NCBI GenBank assembly: GCA_002964805.2
Contig: PUDQ02000114.1
Location: forward strand, 1-40,649
DNA length: 40,649 bases
From: Trametes villosa
Taxonomy: Eukaryota > Basidiomycota > Agaricomycetes > Polyporales > Polyporaceae
Direction of reading: 5' to 3'
Shown here: one piece after another, positions 1-11,538 of the stretch
How positions within the stretch are numbered: the stretch's first letter is position 1
Layout of the letters: each line of letters begins with the position of its first letter
The notes under the pieces: model-generated
Told to the model about the DNA's origin: nothing
Databases searched by the model: none
The model's input: only the letters and a program-made list of their open reading frames with translations
Made by a program: the position numbers and the translations under genes

Positions 1-138
1 AGACATTCATTGTCCGCCCAGAAAGCCCAAAACCGGTGTATGTGCCGCTCACACTGCTAACAACCTGCAGGCGAGCTCGTTTCCCGGAAACTGGCACCCT
101 TCGACGCTCTCGTTGTTGCACCACCGCTGACTTATCCC

Positions 139-821
139 ATGGCTACACCGTGAGTTTAGTGGAAGCAACATCATTCCCTATCTGACCACCTTTTAGAGAT
201 GTTGTAACCTGCTTCGGCACTGCGAAGGTTCGATATATCGAAGCTGAGGAATCCGCCTCGTACGACGTCCTGGAGTGGTGCAGCGCTATGGTTCTCATAA
301 CTCAGGTCATCCCGGAGTGTTGTACGACATCTATGACGCCATGAGATCGTGGAGATACTGATCGGAGGTGTGCGTAGATGTCCTGGCAATCGCTCGTCCC
401 GCTGAGCTTGACGATGTGGTAATCTTTTCCTCTGTCGTTCGAGATGACTGGTCGTTTTCTTGCGACGAGGTGCATCTTGTGGCTTCATCTGGCGTCTCAT
501 CAGGCTAACTCCCGATGGTAGTCCAGCCGCACGGTCAAGTGGAGAACCTCGGAAACGCATTTGTGGAAACAGCTGCGCTTCCGACTTGCGGAAGATTTCT
601 GGCTGTTCATGGGTCAATTCTCCGAAGCCCGCATCTATGCTCTGCGTCGCAAGACGGAGAGTGACGATCAACTCGATGCTATAGTGAAATCCTTCCGCTC
701 GTTTTTCGTCGTTGCCACCACGATGAACGCGTCGAACCCATTCGACGGCCGACCCAACTCTGACCCGGTGCGCTATGGCGCAGATGTTCCTGCAGAGGAC
801 GCAGACGATGACGGAATCTAG
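139..821 (+). CDS. Four-exon hypothetical protein, possible PH-like fold (paralog 1 of 3)
   Basis: Model: exons 139-149, 197-321, 378-469, 522-821, giving 175 aa. The introns start GTGAGT, GTACGA and GTGCAT; CTGAC, CTGAT and CTAAC lie upstream of the three acceptors, and the frame closes exactly. I do not recognise a named family. The protein has a short hydrophobic strand (VLAIARP), a DDWSFSCDE segment at the exon 3/4 border, and then W91, F96 and an EDFWLF motif at residues 100-105 leading into a basic helix. A Trp, an aromatic strand and a C-terminal helix resemble the end of a PH/EVH1-like fold; that is inference. The tail is acidic. The gene at 10175-10827 has the same three introns in the same phases (2, 1, 0), and in both proteins exon 4 starts at residue 77, which strongly supports the model. 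The start is chosen because both copies begin with Met-x-x-Pro split by the same phase-2 intron. Confidence 0.8.
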
Positions 822-957
822 TTCGTGCCTCAGTCGAGATCAAGATGATCGTACTGACTCGAAGTTTTTGCAGGTCAAGATATATAGCGACGTGATGCGC
901 GTGAATACACCTCTTGTACTGTAGCGAGTAAGAGCGGCGAAGGAATCCGAGTTTTCA

Positions 958-3900
958 TCACTCTCCCTGACTGTGCGTAGGATTTTCCGTCGCTTGCGAT
1001 GCCGGCGTAATCTTCAGTAGCTGGTGTGCCTATGTGAGGCTCTCTGTGACGGGAAGAGCGGATGTGACTTACTCTATCCAGAGGTAGTATGTGCGCACAC
1101 CGGTCAGGAATACCAGAAACCGTGAGGGGCGTCCTAGCAACATGGCATAAGATATCCTGAGGGCGGATGACGTGAGTGGCACCAGAATCCCGGTCGTAAT
1201 ACAGGCGGCCCCCGACGTGAGGAAACCGACGGAAGTTGTCGTGCGTGCCGTCGTCTTCCGATAGCTCTTGCAAGCTCCTAACCGCCAAGAACGTTTCAGA
1301 GATTGTCTTCCCTTCAGCTGACTTGCGTCGGTGTGTGAAGATACTCTGGATGTATCCGGCGCTCGAATCGGGGCTCCCGACGGTTGCCAGGTATTGAACG
1401 TTGCTGTCCCGGGAAGAGGTGTCTCGGGAACGGTAGTGAATGCCTTGAATGATAACGTCTCGGTGACCATGAGCGGCGCGGGATAGATAGCGCTGGCCAA
1501 CCCGCTTGTTCTCAACGGATGCGTCGATGTACTGCGGGATAGGGGATATGGACTCATCATTCAAGCGCGCCAGCAGAGCGGCGTATGTGGTGTCGTCGAG
1601 CTTGATCTCCCTTTGAGGGCTCGCTGATTGCGCTAGATCGGGGACCACGAAGGCACCCACAGAACGCAGGACGGAGTCAAGCCTCATGCCGCGCTCGTCT
1701 TCTCCTGACACGGCTCCGTAGGTCTTCAAGAAGTCGTCGAGGTCGACTGCGATCTGCGGGTCTTGCAGCAGTGGCCTGAGGTTGGCCGCACGGCAGGCCG
1801 TCCTCATGAACGTGCCTTCCATTTCGCCTGGATGTATGCAGTTAGCTAGTGCTCTAACTGCAAGATAGGAGACGTCGTACCGAACGTGAGATTTGTGTTC
1901 ATATTCTGCAAGATGTAGTTGAATCGCTCGAAGACAAAGGACCGCCAGGATTGAACGGGACCAAACAGGCGCATGAAGTCGGGTAGATGAAGCGCCAGGT
2001 GGTGGTTCGGTACCACCTTGGCCTCCTTGTACAGGGACTTGAGATCGGTGAGGTATCGAAGTAGGTGAGCTTCGAACGCCGCGATGTGGGAGGAGGAGAT
2101 GCGCCACATGCCGGCCAGAACCACCGCAGCTGCGAGGTCCATGAAATTCTTCAGCATATCCCACTTTCGCCCCTTCTCGTTACCCCACAGCAGGACCAAC
2201 GCCACCGGAAGGAGCACAGTACAGGCTGTGTGCCATTGATCGGCGCTCAACTTGCCATGTTCTGAGGTGCCAAATCCTCGCGGGACCTGATTGATCCAGC
2301 TCGGAAGTTGCATCGCCTCGCGCACCTCACGTATCGCTGCGAACGCTTCCTGACCTAGTGCAGGCCCAGCTTTGTCTTGAGTTGGAGATTCAGTAGCAGA
2401 GTCAGATACCGGCACGGGGGCACTCTGTGAGACGCAGGTTACTCAGTGTGACAATCCGAATTATAAGCCTCAAACCTGATGATCGGAGCCTCACTTTTGA
2501 ACCTCAGGATCACTAGCAAGTGGAGGGTTCCCTTGAGAGTGAGTGGGCTCACATGGTGGCTACGAGCGTGTTAAGACATTTCGACAAGGACAAGAAAGGC
2601 TGGTTGACGAACCGAGGCGCCGTGGTTACTCTGGCTCGTTTCCGGTCGAGGTTCACCTCCGGGTGGAGTTGGAGGCTTCGTCGGCGTGGGGTTTTTCTCA
2701 ATCGCCAGGATTCTCTACAGCGAGACAGCGTAAATGACATTCTAACAAATGGGGACAAGATTCGAGTGCTTACTTCAATGTCGGAAACCAAGCGAGACGC
2801 GAGTTCCTTCTTCGAGCCTTCCGGGGAGACTCCGTACTGCTTACAGAGCTCCACGAGCGCCGGCTTGTTGTGCCGCGCTAACGTTACAGGATTTTTGCCA
2901 GATAGCAGGCTGTATCTCGCGCGATCGACAAGCTCTGGAGGAGGCGGCTTCGGGGCGGCCGGAACCACGCGCCCGACGCCTTGAGGAGATGAGCCCTGCG
3001 AAGCCTGGTCGCCGGTAGATCCGTTTGCAAGTGGCGGCAGCTGCGCCGCAAGGACTTCGCAGTTAGCTCTAGGATACCCCTTCTTCCGTCGCTAGACCAA
3101 TGTCAATGGACAAGTGTATGGGGGGCAGAGCCTAGGGCTTACCCAGGCGTCCAGCTCCTTCGCTAGTATCTTGACAGTGCCGGCGCGTCGTAAGTCGTTT
3201 TCTTCGCACAGGTGCCATAGCACACTTTTGGGGCATTTGGAAAGTTCACTGAAGCTGCCGGAGTAGAGAGCCGCCAAGCCCTTCTTCATTGCCTCGGCTG
3301 AAGGACGCGCAGGTGGCGATTTCTTCGGGTTGGAGGAGGCATCTCCGTCCTCGGTGTCAACGCTCATACCCCAGACATCGCGGCAGTGAGTTTTCATGAG
3401 GCCGAGGTAGAGGTTGTGCATGGAATCCACCACGGTGAAGCGAACCGGATCCCAGTACGGCAGGCGCAGGAGTTCGGACCACCTTACTCCCGAATCGTCA
3501 AAGATCTTCTGTTGTTCTTCGACGGTCTGCGCGTCTTTCCAGCGATGAGCACACTCCCTGTGGTACTCGGAGCTACGCTTGGGCCATGACTCCTTGTCGA
3601 AATTCTCGATGTCCTCTAACTTGAGGTAGCAGAAGCTGCAGAAGAACGTCGAGGAATGTGACCCTAGCCCAGCGACCTGGCGAGCGGCGAGAATGTCGCA
3701 GATCAGAGGGACTAGGGCAGCACGAACAAGGTGACGTGAGTCGTGCTGTGCTGTGCGCGAATACCAGACGCCCGGCGACCAGAACTCGAGGAGGTCGTCG
3801 ACCAGAAGCTCGAGGAAGGGGTTGATCTGGTCCAGAGATGGTTTTCCTGGGCCCGGGATAACTCCGACTAGATACATGTTCTCCGGGAGGTAGCGCAAGT

Positions 3901-5419
3901 GAAGGGGGAGGTCATAGCATATCATGTATATGGCCGTACTGGTGACCTTCTGCTTCGCTGTCTTCGATTGGTAGGGGTTGAAACCGTCGACCGCCAGACC
4001 GAAGACGAGCCGAGTTTCCGTCGCAGAGTGATACCAGAAGGGTTTACCGTCCGGTCCCAAGAATTTCCGGAGGATGTCGCCATGCCGTATGTCTTCCATC
4101 GTCGGGTCGTCCCCCAGGAATACGTCGACCGGGGCGAAGTCGCGCTGGACGCGATTGCGACACAGGAATCTCCCGACCCAACCCTTCATCCTTTGGTGAT
4201 AGTATTTCCGCACCGGACGCTTCAGCGTTCCCCCCCTGAAGAGCCTGGTTCGCTGCAGCTCTGCGCGGCAGGGAGGTGCGGCGGGTCCGAGCAGGCGCTG
4301 ACAGGTTGTCGGGCAGGAACCATCGGGGTAGAGAGCGTAACAAGTGGGACACACGACGTAGACCTCGAGCACAGGTTCCAGGTTTGCGTGCGCAATCAAA
4401 GTCCGAGGGTCACGAGCAATCTTGTGAACCAAGGTTTCATCGCCCATTCCTAGTGTCCCTCCACGAGCGCGACGCAGAGCCAGCGCTACAACGCAGCGAA
4501 AGCCGGCCAGCAGAAGCTGACTAGAGCGGCGAGTGGCGTGTTCCAAGAGGTGCATGACAAGTACGATAAGGGAGATTGAGTAGAGGAGGGAGTCGTCGAT
4601 TGACCTGATACTAAATGGTGACTGCAAGTACACATCTGCAGAGAACTTATAACGGCGGATGGTTTGACGCTGGCATACACGGACTCACCAGTGTCGAAGA
4701 CGTTCGTCGCCGCGCTCGATGGTGTGGCAACCCCTGCTCGCTGCCTATTCCACTCCGCCTCCTTCACGCCCTCGAGACGATCCAGCTCCGAGAAGGCGTC
4801 GCTCAACAACTGTTCGTGGAGCTGGGCGACGGACGGGTGATTGTCTTCGGGAGCGATGTCCCGCAGCCGAGCGAGGGCTGTAAGCAAATCATTCTCGTAC
4901 CGCAGGAAGGGCAAGTTTCCAGGCTCGCTGGTGCGAAGAGCGGACGGGCCCGAGTTGGCACTGTCAGTCGCTCGTGCGAGACGCCTGACAAAGGGCGACT
5001 CTGATGGCTTCAGCTCGAATGCCAACTCGCACCCAGACAGAAGCAGAGGACGTTGGGCTTGAAGGAATTTCGAGATGTAAATCAGATCCTCAGTGGCCGT
5101 GATGGATGTGGGGGAGAGATCGGCGGGGGCCCCGGGAGGAACCTTGCTCGCCTGCCGTAGAGAGGGGGCGTCGTCCTCTACGCCTTTGTGTTTGTATCGT
5201 GTTAGGTCTCAACCATCAGCAGAATAATCACGGCGCACCGGAGGTTACGTCCCCACTAAGTCCCTGGAGAGTCAATCGCGACACTTGTCTTTCGATCTCC
5301 TCGACAGCACCAGTGGGAGTCAACGAGTCCATCAACTGCTGAAGGTGTGCGTCTTGTGCCTTCCGTCTCTTCGTCGCTTGACTAGAGCCTGCGATTTTCT
5401 GCTGTTTGCTGGCCTTCAT
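958..5419 (-). CDS. Tnp2/Plavaka-type (CACTA superfamily) transposase, apparently intact
   Basis: Model: exons 5419-5239, 5183-4689, 4635-3143, 3091-2774, 2714-2613, 2559-2503, 2424-1881, 1827-1073, 1029-958; the frame closes at 1338 aa. It would mobilise its element by DNA cleavage in the nucleus. The product matches the large basidiomycete transposase family. It has a CPTCYALYP cysteine motif near residue 320 and an RHLVRAALVP/CSFCYLKL block. The VVDSMHNLYLGL motif is the family's D-x-MHN-x-x-LG hallmark. Two SAP-like motifs lie near residues 690-723 and 794-825. The family's typical C-terminal block (LPSWIN, HGKLSADQW, NHHLALHLPDFMRLFGP, FERFNYILQNMNTN) follows. Least certain are the 2503/2424 junction, where a GTGAGG donor would also fit, and the last intron. 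If that intron is retained, the protein reads on to 875 (1380 aa). The first exon could start further upstream, where a CTSSCYIC segment is in frame. I could not see terminal inverted repeats by eye. Confidence 0.9.
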
Positions 5420-5834
5420 CTTCCGAGCAGTCGCCGAACGACAGATGTAGCAAGAGGAGGTGCAGAGCGGGACGAAGAGGTCGTCGGGTTGAGATCACCC
5501 GCGGAAGGGGTCGGCCTGACCAGTGCCACCGGTTCGCGACGCACAAAGGGGCTGCACATGGCCATCAGCAATGGCGTGCCTCCCCAGCCTCGTGCCGTAC
5601 CCGCATCTGACGTACGCACGCTGTGTCCAAAAATGCGGTAGAGGCCTTCCACAGAGGTCTGAAAAACCTGATTATTTGCACGACTATATACTGGTTCTGT
5701 ATCGAAGTTCAGCCCTGCTAAGAGACCAGCTCACACCACTCCCCGAGCTAGGTGAACGTGGAAACGATCACTCGGAGGAATTTCACACTAGGGGACAACC
5801 AACGTACCTGCAGTACTTGCGATCTCGACGTTGT

Positions 5835-6923
5835 CTACTGGCGTTGGTGCTTAGGAGGTGCCCCGTAAGGCTTCTACGACCTCTGTTAGAACGTGAACGA
5901 CAATGAGCATACACGAGCTCACCATGTGACCACGACGCCTGGGCAGCCTGACCGGCGCGACTGAATGACCCGAAGCGGTCGAAGCCAACGATGCGCCAGA
6001 AGATGACGCTTGGTTGGACAAGGATGCGTTGGAAGAGGACGAGAACCGGCCGGAAGAGGGCGAGGAGGAGCCGGGAGAGGACGAGGAAGAACCGGGGGAA
6101 AAGGAGGTCGACGTGGAGGCAGAGGAACTGGTGGGGCCAGATGCGAGTGTATCGGTGCGCTAAACAGACATCAGTTACTAGCAAGAGCATGAAGATGGGA
6201 GGACGAACGTCACTCGTTCGCGGGGCGACGATGCCAGCCGACCGGGCAACCTGGTACATTGTGAGGACCACGCTCCTAGCCAATAGGCCCATACAGTGCC
6301 GGTGTACTCACGTTCCCATGCAGAAGCGCCTCCCTACGAACCAGACGACGCAGACGGTGCTCGCGTCCGATCAGCCTCTGCAACTCCTCCTTGCGACCGA
6401 TAGCAGCGTCTCGCGAGAGTTGCAGCGCATCCAGAGCGGCGTGAATGTAACGGTGGCGGCTCTTGATCAGGGCGTACTGGTTCTGCACTTGGGATGCGAC
6501 GGCACTGAGCTCCTTTGAAGCGGCAAGATGGCGCGTCTCCGCTGCCAACTGCCGGCTCTCGAGCTCAAGTATTTTTCTGTCCAGGACATGAGCTCGGTAG
6601 GGAATTGCAGTGCCGGCGCTACTCACTTATCGACGGCAATCGTCTGTTGGTCATCGGCGGTAGCTGGTTTGACAGACAGCTGGAGGGGAAGCCACGCTGT
6701 GATCTCGGCGGACTCGTTGCAGCGATTGGGGCAGGAGCCGGAGCCCTCTTGCAGGATGCGACTAAGGCAGCCGAAACAAAGAACATGACCTGTGTTTCGA
6801 TATCAGCGGTGAGCACGGTCCATGAACGCGGTCGTACGTACCACAGACGGAGAGTCTCATCGGTTGGAGCTCTTCACGAGCACTCGAAAAGCGGTCGGTG
6901 CATATGGGACAGCGAGCAAACAT
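5835..6923 (-). CDS. RING finger and coiled-coil protein, Ser-rich tail (RING paralog 1 of 3)
   Basis: Model: exons 6923-6842, 6789-6627, 6576-6312, 6250-6209, 6159-5923, 5873-5835; 275 aa, frame exact. The N-terminal C3HC4 RING has C5, C8, C27, H29, C32, C35, C47 and C51, and the last pair has three residues between them (CPNRC) instead of the usual two. A helical, coiled-coil-like stretch follows (roughly residues 83-170, beginning KILELESRQLAAE), then a low-complexity Ser-rich segment, then a basic end. RING domains commonly act as E3 ubiquitin ligases by binding an E2, and the coiled coil suggests oligomerisation; both are family inference. The first intron splits the RING after the codon for C27 (phase 1) and the second is phase 2, as in the genes at 12750-13382 and 14363-15007. 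The start ATG gives M-F-A-R-C, matching M-H-A-R-C in the second copy. The gene converges with the transposase region from the right. Confidence 0.85.
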
Positions 6924-8323
6924 CTTGGATGAAGGGCGGAAGACGAGATGGCAGTCAGTGGCACCTGAGATGCACCTTTTAATAAAGGCGCCTCGTGGTA
7001 GCGCATGGCAAATACTCATTGCAGATTCGGTGTTCGAGATCATCGAACTCGTGGCAGCGCGTGGCACATGGGCATGAAGTCGAGCGAGAGATAGCTCTGC
7101 GGCGTTCGAAGACTTGCATGAGCAAGCCGGTTAGCTACTAACATGTGTCTACACGGCGCGAGGCAGCACTTACACCCTCGTCCGAGCAATATCCAGCTCA
7201 GCTTACCTGCGTCTCCGAAGGAACATACGTGGGCGCCTCCATCGTCTTCGGAGTGTCAGGCGGTAGGCATGAGGTTGAAGGTCGAGGCGTCCCCGCCCTG
7301 CCGCAAAGGGCTCCTCTACGCGGTCATATGAGTCCATCGCCCAAAGATTCGGTATACTGCAGCCTACCGGTGCTCGAGAGTTGCTAGGAAAGCAATACTC
7401 CAGACGAAAGAGGATGGTGGTAGGACGTGGTTGCAGATTCCGAGTCACTGTCGGCTGACGCTGGTAGTGCTGCTTTGTTTGTCCCGCGCAAACAACGCCT
7501 GATTAGAAGACCGGCGGCTGTCTATTCACCTTTCGACTTTCGACTGTCGACTGTCCACTGAGCGCATCAGAAACCCAGACATCGAAAGTTGGAACACCGG
7601 AAGTCACGCCAAGAGTAGAGTCACGCCGAACTTGCTGCCTCGCGTATCGCTCAATTCTTGCTACAGAATATCAAGCATGTGCGTGAGTGCCAGCGAGCGC
7701 GAGGCACAGGCGAGCAAAGAGCGCAGCAGTAGGCACATTTGAACAGGGAAGAGCAACTCGACAAGGGAAGGGGGGAGGGACCAACGGGTACAGCGCCTGT
7801 ACGACGACTCGGGCGTATAGCGATACAAACTCCAGGCCTGGGCATGCGCACTGCAACCTATACATAGCAGCCCATACCTTCGTAGAAGTAACGGAGCAGG
7901 CGCACATAGCGAGATACTTAGCTACATGCACGGAAGAATGATCATGAGAAGCGCAGAGTCTCCTCGCTAAACATCGTAGTAAGAGTCCCGAGGATGGCGG
8001 CAGGTATGACGAGGTATGACGGCCTTCACTACCTCAATCGTGGGTGACGATGAAAATCACGCATATCCAGCTATGCAAGATGAGCCTTCATTCGAGTACA
8101 AGTAACATGCGAATAGTGGGAAAGACTGGTAGACGAAGGAAGATGGTACAGCGCGCGAACGAGCAACACTACAGACGGGCAGTCGACATCACGACAGCGA
8201 GCGACAGTCTTCTCCGATCGGGTGGGTCACGTACTAGCCAAAAGTCAGCTGTAGATACCGATGAATAGCCCCTCCTCAACGACTCACCGCAGATTGAGCT
8301 GGTCTTCATGAGCCCGCTTGCAG
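6924..8323. other. Stretch with no supported gene
   Basis: Several 60-86 codon frames are open on both strands, as expected in GC-rich DNA, but none joins into a spliced model that I trust. A minus-strand frame around 7203-7330 encoding MDSYDRVEEPFAAGRGR ends near a GTAAGC donor and is the best candidate for a missed exon. The part next to 6923 should hold the promoter of the RING gene. A pyrimidine-rich minus-strand segment lies near 7740-7790. Confidence 0.4.
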
Positions 8324-8714
8324 TTACTGAGGCCCGGCATCCACGGAGGCTTCGCCGCCAGTGCGGGAAGGCTAGCAAACGCATACAGTTAGTCAAGAGG
8401 CCCTGCCATGAAGACGAAGCGGGTCTGGAGACGTACGACAGTTTGCGCCCTGTAGATGTCCTCGAGGACCTTCATGGCTGAGGCGATGTCCGAGCTGCGC
8501 CACTCCACCACATGGTAGATAGTATGCCCCTCCTGCTCATCGAGGTTGTCCCCCTGGCTGTCATACGCCCGACTGCCTTCTGTGACATGCTGGGAACCTG
8601 GATAGGCTCTCGCGATTGCGAGCCTACGGCGGAAGAGCTGACCAGTCGCCGTTGGCGTACGCGATGGAGGCCTGAGGTGCTAGTACTCACCTCTTGTTTG
8701 CGCTGAGAAGCCAT
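8324..8714 (-). CDS. 90-aa protein, solo copy of the C-terminal domain of the 22897-27833 protein
   Basis: Model: exons 8714-8691, 8637-8437, 8371-8324. The introns are GTGAGT..CTGGTCAG and GTACGT..CTAAC..TTGCTAG, both phase 0. The protein begins MASQRKQE and then LFRRRLAIARAYPG. Later it has HTIYHVVEWRSSDIASAMKV and LEDIYR. The large protein at 22897-27833 has, in its exon 10, LFRRRLTAALS followed by HYEILQKRWRHPRLTAWL and a VFDAVYRK segment. In both genes a phase-0 intron lies immediately before LFRRRL. I read this as a short relative of that C-terminal domain, either truncated from a larger gene or an independent small gene. The GIDGMSSDES motif of the large protein is replaced by a Gly/Asp/Glu-rich stretch. 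If the second intron is retained, the protein ends at 8389 and is also 90 aa long. Function unknown. Confidence 0.6.
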
Positions 8715-10174
8715 GAGAAAGCGTGTTCACGATGTGAGGGGATTAGAAGAAACGCGAGTGCAGATTGGTGAATGGGGCCTGCAGGAGCAAAACATCCTTT
8801 TAACTCTCCAGCGTAAAGAGTGGCACTCGCGAGCGCTACATGAGGCAATCGACAAAGGAGTTGAGAGTGCACGCACGGGATGTACGAAGACAAAGGGCCT
8901 TTGTGCTATACCCGGGTGATACCGGAAAGCGCGTTTTCAAATCGCAGACGCATGATCGCCGACCATCTAGTAGGTGTTTTGTCCGCTGGCAGGAGATGGA
9001 AAGATGAGTCGTGGGGCGTACGCGAGGGCATGGGGAGGAGAGAGAGCGAAGAGCAAGTCACAGCGCAGGCCTGAGGACGTGGGCGCCGAGCGGGCAAGCT
9101 GCGCATGTGGCACACCTGTCCGAACCGGTCCGGACTCCGGGCGAAAGAAGCTTTCGGCGACGGGAGACGATTTGCAATTGACTCTCTCAATCCCTACTCT
9201 CCAACCACCGTCCACCAGCTGTTCTCCTATGGTGTTCAATCACGCTCTCGTTCTTTGCCGGGTCGTCAAGGCTTCTCATTGCTTTGCTTCTTCCATTGTT
9301 CTATGCAGACTGTGATCTTGGAGTCTTCCGTACCCGGGTTACCGGCACCATCTCTCGGATTCGAAGTTTGAACATCCTGCGGGCAACGCCGCGATGGCCA
9401 CGCGTACTCTCTTTATCGACATCTCCAGCTCGCATCTCGGAACCAACACACTGGACATCTCGTTGCCCGCAGCAAAGAGGAGACTCGAACACGCGTATGC
9501 AGACAGGCGGCGCCAGTGCTTCTGTCGACTGCGCATCATCGTACGCCGAAGCTTGGCCCGGCTCCGCGTGTACGACCTCTGAGATACGACCTCGGTGAGC
9601 GTGTTATTCACGGAGAGTGTCAGTAGCGGACGTTGGCCCCGAGCGGGAACCACGTACCACCGCCGCATCAGTCGAGTATGGGAGCGAACGCGCGGGTGCT
9701 CTCGTGATGTGAGCCCGCGCGGTTTCGAGTCCTAAATAGCTCTCGACTTATGCGTCGATGTCGTCGTGGTCATCGGCTAGCGGTCCAATGGCTCGGGGCC
9801 GAGACATAAGACTAGTGGAGAGATCGGTGGATGTCTGAGGCACGCACCGATGCTGCCGTCTAGCCGTATACACCCAGAACGTCAACTCTGAGCCGTCTGA
9901 TCCATGTCCCTTTCTTGGACAGCCATCCGAATACGGGGCGTTCGCGACCGTGCAAGCATCACTGTTGAATGACGAGTACTACACTGGCTCGCCGTCCTAG
10001 TTTGTACGTTGAGTGAGGCAGCCGGATACACTAGCCTATCTGTTCGGAAGACGTCGCATGCACTCTCCTTGCTCCCAAGTGGTGTGCGAGAGGCGTATCG
10101 ACATCTCTGCCGTCGAGCGCATGCTGCGACTGTGAAGTAGACTCGATTGGGAGAGACTGTATCCTTGCATATTG
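8715..10174. other. Stretch with no supported gene
   Basis: About 1.5 kb with short open frames on both strands and no consistent exon chain. A 62-codon frame at 9394-9582 (+) starts with an ATG and looks weakly coding (MATRTLFIDISSSHLGTN), but has no splice partner or relative in the window. A B-box-like GGTTTCGAGTCC near 9720 has no matching A box, so I do not call a tRNA. Confidence 0.4.
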
Positions 10175-10827
10175 TTAAGCATTACCAGCGTATTCAACGC
10201 CGGAGTGGAAAGCTTCCAGCCCTAGCTCTCTCCCGCGGTCGAGAAATAACCGAAAATTGTCTTCCACAAACGCTATTCGAGCCCTGACGAGGTCGTCCCG
10301 TCGACTGATCTGGATTCGGGCCTCTGCACAACGCTTGATGAACAGCCAAAACTCGTCCTCGTGAGTGAAAGTAAATTGCAGCCACTTTGCGTCTTCTTGG
10401 TGGGCGAAATGCACCGTCTGGGTCGTCTATTCGATGAAATTGCGTGAGCCACTGGGTATAAGCGAAGGCGATAGCAGCAACCTCACCGCTTCACAGGAAA
10501 CACTCCAGTCCGAGTTAAGCCAGGCTCGATAGCTTTGAGATGCCGCTTCCACCAAGCCAAGAGTTCGGGGCTTCACGACAAGCGCATCTGACAAGGTCTG
10601 GTAAGCGACGCAATGCCTCAGGATATGACTACCCACATTTTTGCTCCCTGACCAAAGCAAGTACGACATGAACCTCCGTAGGTTCGACGAGGGGGTCCTT
10701 CGTGAAGCGCACATAGCCGCTTGCGAACTTGGCCTTCATGTTGAGGGGTATTCTGGGCGAGACTCGCTCGAAGTTGAGGTCTCGCAGGCTCGGAAAGTAC
10801 ATGGGGATATACTCACGGTTGTGACAT
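10175..10827 (-). CDS. Four-exon hypothetical protein, possible PH-like fold (paralog 2 of 3)
   Basis: Model: exons 10827-10817, 10752-10637, 10587-10487, 10426-10175; 159 aa, frame exact. Intron phases are 2, 1 and 0, as in the gene at 139-821. Shared features with that protein: Met-x-x-Pro start; a hydrophobic strand after intron 2 (ALVVKPR against VLAIARP); a DWSxSC segment just before intron 3 (SDWSVSCEA against DDWSFSCDE); and in exon 4 a TV pair, then W91, F96 and FWLF at 102-105, all at identical residue numbers. EARI and an Arg-rich helix follow in both. The C-terminal tails differ. The Trp/Phe pattern before an amphipathic helix suggests a PH-superfold domain, but I cannot name a family. 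Transcription runs leftwards, away from the genes at 11.5-13.4 kb. Confidence 0.8.
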
Positions 10828-11538
10828 GGCTAGCTGTGAGTCCTCGATCGAGGAGATGAGGTCAGAGTGTTGCGGGGGTGATATAGTGAGAGCGTCGAGT
10901 AAGTGCCAGGTGTAGATTGACGCCACCGGAGGGATAGGCTGAAAGGACAGACTTTGGGCTTGGTATTGCGGACAATCGCCCTTTGCGCGTGAGTTCGCTT
11001 GCCACAGAATGCCGGGAAATTGCGAGTAGAAACGAGAAGGTGGCAAGGTTCAACGCTGACCGCTCCCGCCTAGTTTCCGGATCCCGGCGGGATGCCGGCG
11101 CCCTGGCGTACGATCGCTACGGCTCGGCGGTCGAATGGAGGTCGATAGCGACGATATCACAAGTCAGTGCTGCTGTTGTAGCGTGTGCTTTGCTCTGCGA
11201 TGGCTGACGATTCTGCAGATCCGAGTCTAGCGAGCGCGACGACGCCAGAGGATACACCCGGCCGGCGTCAGCTGTTGTAGCTCTGGGCGCTCTGTGCCTG
11301 AGCGATGCCTCGAGTCTGAGTTCCCTACAGGCACATCCACCTAAGGTCCAGCATATGCCGCACATGCCTCATTGTACTCCCGCTGGACTAGGTTTCACAG
11401 AGGATTATATGATCTGAACAGTACGTGACTGAGCGGTTTCATTGCCAGAGTATCCACGAATATGACAACATCTAGTACAACAGCGGCAAAGTACAGTGCG
11501 AGGTTCCGGACGCGGGGAAGTGGCGGCCTACACTGGTA
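10828..11538. other. Stretch with no supported gene
   Basis: About 700 bp holding the likely promoter of the gene at 10175-10827. A minus-strand frame at 11117-11365 begins MCGICWTLGGCAC, but it has no histidine or second cysteine cluster and no homologous exon structure, so it is not called as a RING gene. Nothing else recognised. Confidence 0.4.

Noticed and set aside
875..2164. 429-codon minus-strand frame as a separate gene
   Set aside because: Its useful part is exon 8 of the transposase. The first 100 or so codons are an out-of-frame shadow of exon 7.
820..5830. Terminal inverted repeats bounding the transposase
   Set aside because: Looked for CACT...AGTG-type ends on both sides by eye and found no convincing pair; element borders left open.
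5783..6292. Hydrophobic 169-codon minus-strand frame resembling a membrane protein
   Set aside because: It is the wrong frame of the Ser-rich exon of RING gene 1. The Leu/Phe richness comes from shifted TCC/TCT serine codons.
9394..9582. 62-codon ATG frame as a small gene
   Set aside because: Length is within chance for this base composition, and there is no supporting context.
9700..9740. B-box-like GGTTTCGAGTCC as part of a tRNA
   Set aside because: No A box or cloverleaf arms at the right distance.
11117..11365. Minus-strand frame starting CGICWTLGGCAC as a fourth RING gene
   Set aside because: No matching histidine and second cysteine cluster, and no intron at the RING position used by the three real copies.
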